Positions 60,101 to 64,000 of a stretch of 64,000 nt of DNA are shown here, in pieces. Numbering within the stretch: position 1 is the first letter of the stretch; every line of letters starts with the position of its first letter. The notes under the pieces were generated by a model that was given only the letters and a program-made list of their open reading frames with translations, made no database searches and had not been told where the DNA came from. This stretch comes from Paraphysomonas bandaiensis. Lineage: Eukaryota; Chrysophyceae. The position numbers and the translations under genes were made by a program. The stretch spans positions 1-64,000 of the forward strand of contig CBFFRP010000200.1 in assembly GCA_965644295.1 (NCBI GenBank). The letters run 5' to 3'.

Positions 60101-61711
60101 GATTCCTCCAACAGCACAATTAAAGAGCCACAGACGCTGGCAGAAGCAAAGAAGACTCCACAGAGAACATACTGGATTGAAGCTACCAGGAAGGAGGTGC
60201 ACAAGCTTGAACGAAGGACATGCTGGAAGATTGTCCGAAGGCCGAAACACCGAAAAATCATAAAATCTAAATTGGTCTTTAAAGTAAAGCGCGACCATCT
60301 TGGAAAAATTAAGAAGTTCAAAGTTCGACTTGTGGCGAAAGGGTTTACTCAAGAACAAGGAGTCGACTATAATGAGACATTCTCCCCAGTAGCTAAAGGT
60401 GTATCATTTAGGCTAGCACTGGCACTGGCTCTGCGATACAATCTGCAACTCCGTCAACTCGATGTAGAAACGGCATTTCCGTATGCAGATCTGGACGAAG
60501 ACGTGTTTATGTCTCCACCTGCAGGAATAGATATTCCACAAGGCTGTTGTTTGAAGATTCTGAAGAGTTTGTATGGCCTAAAACAAGCGCCTCGAAATTG
60601 GCATTCAATGCTGAAGGACAGTATAAAGGCGATGGGGTATAAACAATGTGTTCTTGACCCATGTTTATTTGTACTCAAGGGTACTGATGATAACCTACAT
60701 ATGATACTTGTGTATGTAGATGATATCATTGTGCTCAGCTCTGACAGCCGTCATATTGAAGAAGTCATCAGCGCCTTTAAGACTCAATATGCCATGCAAG
60801 ATATGGGGGACCTTAAGCATTATTTAGGTCTTACCATTGAGCGTCATAATGGCCAGATTAAGTTACATCAGTCTGCATATGCTAAAGATGTTGTGGCCAG
60901 ATTCAATCACTTGTTGTCAGAAAAGAAGAGACGGTGCAAGGCAACCACACCTCTACCACCTGGCCTAAAGTTGTCCAAGGATGCAAAAGAGGAAGAAACT
61001 CGAAAACAGAGAGAATACGTTGATGCATTTCCCTATCAATCTGTTATTGGTGCCTTAATGTATTTGGCAGTGCATACTAGACCAGACATGGCATATACAG
61101 TAAATCTTCTCTCCCGGTTCACCACAAGACCCACGTACGCTGCATGTCAAGCTGCTCTGCATACTTTATTGTATTTAGAAAATACAGTTGATCAAGGTAT
61201 CATATTTCCTAATTTCACAGATGAAGACCCTCTATGTGTGTACTCTGATGCAGATTGGGCCGGAGATCTGGATACATGCAGATCCACTACAGGGTATATC
61301 GTATATCTGTGGGGTGCTCCAATTGCATGGCAGTCCAGACTGCAGCCAACAGTGGCTACGTCGACTATGGAAGCTGAATATATGGCTGCATATGCTGCAA
61401 TTCAGGAGATTGTATGGATACGAGGGGTGATGACAGAGCTCGGAATTCGTGGATTTGAGCTCAGTAAGAATGCGTCTCCAACAATCTTGAATATGGACAG
61501 CAAGAGTGCGATTGATCTAGCTCAGAACCCGGTAAATCATAAACGTTCCAAGCATATTCGGATCAAGTATCATTGGATTCGAGAGCAAGTGGGAGGCTGT
61601 ATCGTCAGGCTGAATCATGTGCCAACGGCAGAGATGACAGCAGACGTGATGACTAAAGCCTTGTCCGAGAAGCTGCACTATCAGCATGTGCACACTATGG
61701 TATCGCACTAA
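57194..61711 (+). CDS. Copia gag-pol polyprotein
   Basis: 1505 aa in one frame. Gag covers about residues 1-350 with two CX2CX4HX4C zinc knuckles: CNKCKKLGHFAREC at about 251-264 and CEICDIPGHQTKDC at about 299-312. The aspartic protease has LDSG at about 379-382. The integrase begins with the LWHKRLGHVNY zinc-binding block near 505, then catalytic residues in ADTMEV, HADGAGE and LSERTNR. Reverse transcriptase runs from WKIVRRPKHRKII to the active site YVDD at about 1174-1177. RNase H has YSDADWAGD at about 1350-1358 and STMEAEYMA. Protease, integrase, RT, RNase H is the copia order. No frameshift or stop was seen. The usual copia integrase motif with QNG reads PEMNSLSER here. Confidence 0.95.
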   Translation: MAADGNFTNVASGSKVPPFEELNFKKFKKFFTSFLMRHNRAHLVLSKDKPRHIHDLDSTVPAGAHMTDAQKKRLRKAKKLWNTRNETAYSFLMEVCNAHPKAGTTAALYEGSTAKGLLQALEERFLNVEKNTVQAEVTKFNSMKITSSQSGAEFVDSVEAQAKILENLGREVTEDDKLTRLKEGLTDKRYSQLAHSLYTANDVTYARASSLIKGYENTSFGKHALQNSGEDSVNQAVDDSKWKEHKRKGRCNKCKKLGHFARECKTPEHVIKRMKGTRSQRKDRDHRNRGDNKTKLPVCEICDIPGHQTKDCFHLKTAKAAVVSSKRGRDSRRETAPYKNKKKPRVSVHDSEDEAGYESMICVEEEVNLAQSMSDVIYLDSGCNKMILTSKNHMTNLQRADRQMSTANKGKLSIHSVGDVGSFKKVYYAPEASKNLVDMKSITDRGCVVTFDNDEVVIRNKTTNKTLIRQRSVNGLYPVRLEDLLQLGEESSAALEEQGFDDQRILWHKRLGHVNYDKLTESDRRGLVDGINLDKKYFRKKHKKTICKCNTCMRSKLTRKNFRTPRQLMNLDNNPKERGVLSADTMEVLNTPSMEGYKHVLLFKHSDAKHVWAYGLKNKTGSEVLKCMKDMVETQLVKEGLQLRRYHADGAGELVGQHVRQYLRETTSTRTVQVTWTPRDTPEMNSLSERTNRTVKEMALAILLDSGMPSVFWFKAVLHAVYLINRLPTKTTKGYISPFEYITGTAPDVSDLKIWGCKAWAIVPKEQRRKEWKEKGKPGYYMGQCQQPVGHQIYIPDLNAIIVAVNAQFDESIPERSQEYFDEIDNLQIDTSETAESVNDYQYLVGLRHLDGHLCYVTTRVIERRGVIVAYRRLDMKGNTTEEQTPIHIKDVVKMTHSTKCQTDKFNSLRNELDQTCNDSDNEQRTPDRSNRGASSTGGADRNPRTEKRPRKKRHIVNVGVLGDVSLFLDSSNSTIKEPQTLAEAKKTPQRTYWIEATRKEVHKLERRTCWKIVRRPKHRKIIKSKLVFKVKRDHLGKIKKFKVRLVAKGFTQEQGVDYNETFSPVAKGVSFRLALALALRYNLQLRQLDVETAFPYADLDEDVFMSPPAGIDIPQGCCLKILKSLYGLKQAPRNWHSMLKDSIKAMGYKQCVLDPCLFVLKGTDDNLHMILVYVDDIIVLSSDSRHIEEVISAFKTQYAMQDMGDLKHYLGLTIERHNGQIKLHQSAYAKDVVARFNHLLSEKKRRCKATTPLPPGLKLSKDAKEEETRKQREYVDAFPYQSVIGALMYLAVHTRPDMAYTVNLLSRFTTRPTYAACQAALHTLLYLENTVDQGIIFPNFTDEDPLCVYSDADWAGDLDTCRSTTGYIVYLWGAPIAWQSRLQPTVATSTMEAEYMAAYAAIQEIVWIRGVMTELGIRGFELSKNASPTILNMDSKSAIDLAQNPVNHKRSKHIRIKYHWIREQVGGCIVRLNHVPTAEMTADVMTKALSEKLHYQHVHTMVSH
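57195..57210 (+). other. Probable primer-binding site
   Basis: TGGCAGCGGATGG follows the LTR directly. TGG pairs with the CCA end of a tRNA, as in copia elements. The matching tRNA was not identified. The site lies entirely within the gag coding sequence. Confidence 0.55.
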
Positions 61712-61750
61712 GTAGACTTGCTCATCACAGTATATTCTGATATGTTCATT

Positions 61751-61759
61751 GAGTGGGAG
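61751..61759 (+). other. Polypurine tract
   Basis: GAGTGGGAG immediately before the 3' LTR, in the place where plus-strand priming occurs in LTR elements. Confidence 0.75.
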
Positions 61760-62066
61760 TATTGAACTACAACCAACTCCTACGTGCGTACTTGAAGTTT
61801 GGTAAAGTCAATCGCTAGTAGTTATCCTGTATTCTATGTAGCAATGAAATACAGAATATACATGACTACAGTATAGGAGTAGCTATTACAAGTATACAAA
61901 GAAACTGAAAATATAGTAGCTGTTAAAGATATGATTTGTAGAACAGAATGTTGATGTTGGTGAATGACGTGGTTCCTAACTCACAGGGCTACAACATCAT
62001 AAACTTACTATATCTCCTATAATATCAATCAGTCAATATTGCACTAACTAAAAGCGTAAATTAATA
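61760..62066 (+). repeat. 3' LTR of the copia element
   Basis: 307 bp. I found no difference from the 5' LTR. It is followed by the second CATTT target duplication. Confidence 0.93.
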
Positions 62067-62180
62067 CATTTTCCAGTATCCATTGCAACTTCCTACATTG
62101 CGTAGCAATTAATTACAATCAATACAGCAGCAATGTTTTTGTTTACCTAATATATTTCATGAAAATTTCTATATTTTCAT

Positions 62181-62502
62181 GAAGATTCTATATGCTTGCA
62201 GTTGAGTGCTGAGTGCAGTATTATATGTGAGATGCAAGGATCGAAAGATATATTTATATGTAATTAGTATATTTGCATATTATATATTGTAATATGAAAA
62301 TGAAGTATAAGAAGTTGGTGACTATACAGGATACGACTACTGCGTGTGTGGTTCTGTGGTTCTGTGGTTCGTACAATATAGAAGTAAATGATTGGTGTTC
62401 AACACACCGAATACAACTGAGGTTCTTTATCATGAAATGTTATAATTTAATCTTATAAAATTGAAAACAGCAAACCTTAGCAAATAATGTCAACTTCTGT
62501 TA
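62181..62502 (+). mobile_element. Family C element, copy 2
   Basis: About 320 bp, from GAAGATTCTATATGC to AATGTCAACTTCTGTTA. Reverse complement of 5945-6219, with small length differences, including a GTGGTTCT triplication near 62346-62370. The outermost end seen in copy 1 (CTGTTGAGATCT) is not matched here. Confidence 0.7.
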
Positions 62503-62705
62503 GTGGTGTGATGAGAATTAGTGTGGCCGTGTGGCCTGCAGGAGAGATTTCTTGGGCTCCAGAATGAGTTGTTGGCGGAATGACCTGACGTTTAACGGCT
62601 TAAAATTTTCATCATAGATACATGATGGGAAAAAATGTGAGATGTTCCAAAGGTCAGGATAATACCAAAACCTGAAGTAGTTTATAAAACCTGGTATTAG
62701 TCAGC

Positions 62706-62770
62706 CTATAGATATAATACTAGTTTCTGTACCCAACCGTTCTCATGTAATAATCAGACTTTCTTCTCAT
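62706..62770 (-). pseudogene. Transposon C-terminal remnant (RKSDYYMRTV family)
   Basis: The minus strand encodes RRKSDYYMRTVGYRN and a stop at 62722-62720. Over 48 bases it differs at about five positions from 1686-1733, and similarity continues past the stop. No longer frame remains. Confidence 0.5.
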
Positions 62771-63888
62771 AAAACCTGGTAAGTTTTTAATGATTGTCGG
62801 AAAAGGGTATACCTACGCACTACTCACATTGAGTAAATATATTAATTATATGTGTGAAGAATATATTATAATATTACTTCAGTTTTACAGCAATGATATA
62901 GTCGTCGACTACACATGATATATATAGTTCAAGCTATTCAGTCATAAGTATGTAGCCCACTACGTTGACTTTCTCTGGTCAAAACATACTATGTCGTACT
63001 ACACATGCTCTGTCTAACTATTTCTTTTTTCTAACACATTTCAAAAGTATTTAATGTTATCTCCAGCTTAATAGGTTTTCATCCAAGATATAAAATATAA
63101 AGAAGACCCCGAGTTTCAATAAAGAGCGCGGTATATAAATTGTATATAATAAATACTTTACGGCGTTACAACTAGCCATCTCGGAAAAGACTTCATCATG
63201 CCTGGTGTCATGGTAATATTACACTTTTCTTGACAGGAATATCTCGTTGTATAATTCGTAAACTATTATATATAAAACCGCAATCAATATGCCTAATATT
63301 AGTTATTTAATTAACCTCCTGTAGATTTTCACTTCTTAGCCATCTTTCGCATTGGTTAAAAACATGACAACCAATATTTTGTTTACAATCTTGGAAGCTC
63401 TCCAACACTTCCTTAATTATCTACAGTATGTCTAGATTATTGTACTAGCCCGTATTGTTTCCCTCAGCCTTATTCAGGGGAAGAACTTTTAAGTGCACTC
63501 ATAAGGTGGTGGGTGGTGGCCCTGCAAGACTTTATTTTGTTCCTTCAGCATCATAAAAACTCAAAAAATCCCCGTACATAAATCAACCGTACAAACGTAC
63601 TGTCGTCCGAACTGGATTGCGTCCATCTCGCTAAACATGGTTAGGTTTTCTTCAGGGAAGTGAATATCTTGCATAGACTAGATCTTATCATCATTATATC
63701 TCGTCGCAACACCAGAAATTATACAATATCACTTATGATTATTATAGTATATATAATCACTTTATACAATAGTTGATATTATAGACATACTCAGAAGAAA
63801 GCTATTCAAAAACTGAAATGCCTACTAAAACTAACCCAACATGCAATGACATAATACAAACGTTGATGTACAATTCTGCGCTACTTCA
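62771..63888. other. Intergenic, no gene seen
   Basis: AT-rich 3' flank of the partial gene at the right edge. No frame or repeat identified. Confidence 0.5.
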
Positions 63889-64000
63889 TTAATCATCATC
63901 ATCATCATCATCATTTATGAGATGATGCAATAGACCTCTTCGCATGAGTTCTTGCCTCTTCGTAATTTTTGCCGCTCTGTCATCCTCACTTGACACCACC
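63889..64000 (-). CDS. C-terminal part of a gene cut by the right edge
   Basis: An open minus-strand frame enters from beyond 64000 and reads ...SSEDDRAAKITKRQELMRRG...LHHLIN, then a run of Asp and TAA at 63891-63889. The charged helix and acidic tail look like real coding sequence, but only 36 codons are present. The Asp run is encoded by a GAT microsatellite. Product unknown. Confidence 0.45.
   Translation of the reverse strand, partial: VVSSEDDRAAKITKRQELMRRGLLHHLINDDDDDDD

Larger units (their letters stand above)
56888..62066 (+). mobile_element. Intact Ty1/copia LTR retrotransposon
   Basis: 5179 bp with two 307-bp LTRs that appear identical, 5-bp target duplications CATTT (56883-56887 and 62067-62071), a primer-binding-like site, a polypurine tract and a single uninterrupted gag-pol frame. 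LTR ends are TATT...AATA, not TG...CA. With TG...CA ends no target duplication appears; with these ends a perfect 5-bp one does, as expected for copia. The element looks potentially active and recently inserted. Confidence 0.95.

Noticed and set aside
62093-62115. Sequence resembling the hAT end (TTGCGTAGCAATTAATTA)
   Set aside because: No CAG terminus, no partner end and no target duplication.

Overview
The window is nuclear DNA of a gene-dense, flagellated single-celled eukaryote with the standard genetic code: TAA, TAG and TGA all end clear genes. Evidence for a flagellum is an almost complete axonemal dynein heavy chain. Introns are GT-AG, numerous and very short: 36 of the 38 modelled here are 43-58 nt. 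Soluble-type adenylate cyclase, LRR proteins with many membrane spans, FkbM methyltransferase and a Ty1/copia element fit a free-living protist (stramenopile-like or another flagellate). The sequence alone does not fix the lineage.

Layout. 1-6700 is a nest of repeats: a 1.83-kb segment present twice, a decayed element with terminal inverted repeats, and copies of three dispersed families called A, B and C here. 6941-15279 holds importin-4 (IPO4, -), PUS1 (+), a 297-bp hAT-type MITE and a small coiled-coil gene (-). 15919-28479 is DNAH1 (+), 4155 aa with only two introns. 31162-36201 holds an ankyrin/proline-rich protein (+), a possible proteasome chaperone (-) and a small coiled-coil protein (+). 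37510-46778 holds an LRR protein with about ten membrane segments (+), followed on the same strand by an ADCY10-like cyclase (+). 48304-56644 holds TBCB (+), TAF12 (-), an FkbM methyltransferase (+), uridine kinase (-) and prohibitin (+). 56888-62066 is an intact copia retrotransposon with identical LTRs. The right edge carries more repeat remnants and the C-terminal codons of a gene entering on the minus strand.

Gene relations. Five head-to-head pairs share short intergenic regions (IPO4/PUS1, coiled-coil/DNAH1, chaperone/coiled-coil, TAF12/FkbM, UCK/PHB). Several of these and other upstream regions carry an AATACAG word. Most genes are housekeeping: nuclear import, tRNA modification, tubulin folding, TFIID/SAGA, pyrimidine salvage, mitochondrial inner membrane. 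The LRR protein and the cyclase may form a signalling neighbourhood, but that is inference from position only.

Exon boundaries were set by eye from frame, splice dinucleotides and family resemblance. All models add up to whole codons, but none is supported by transcripts here.
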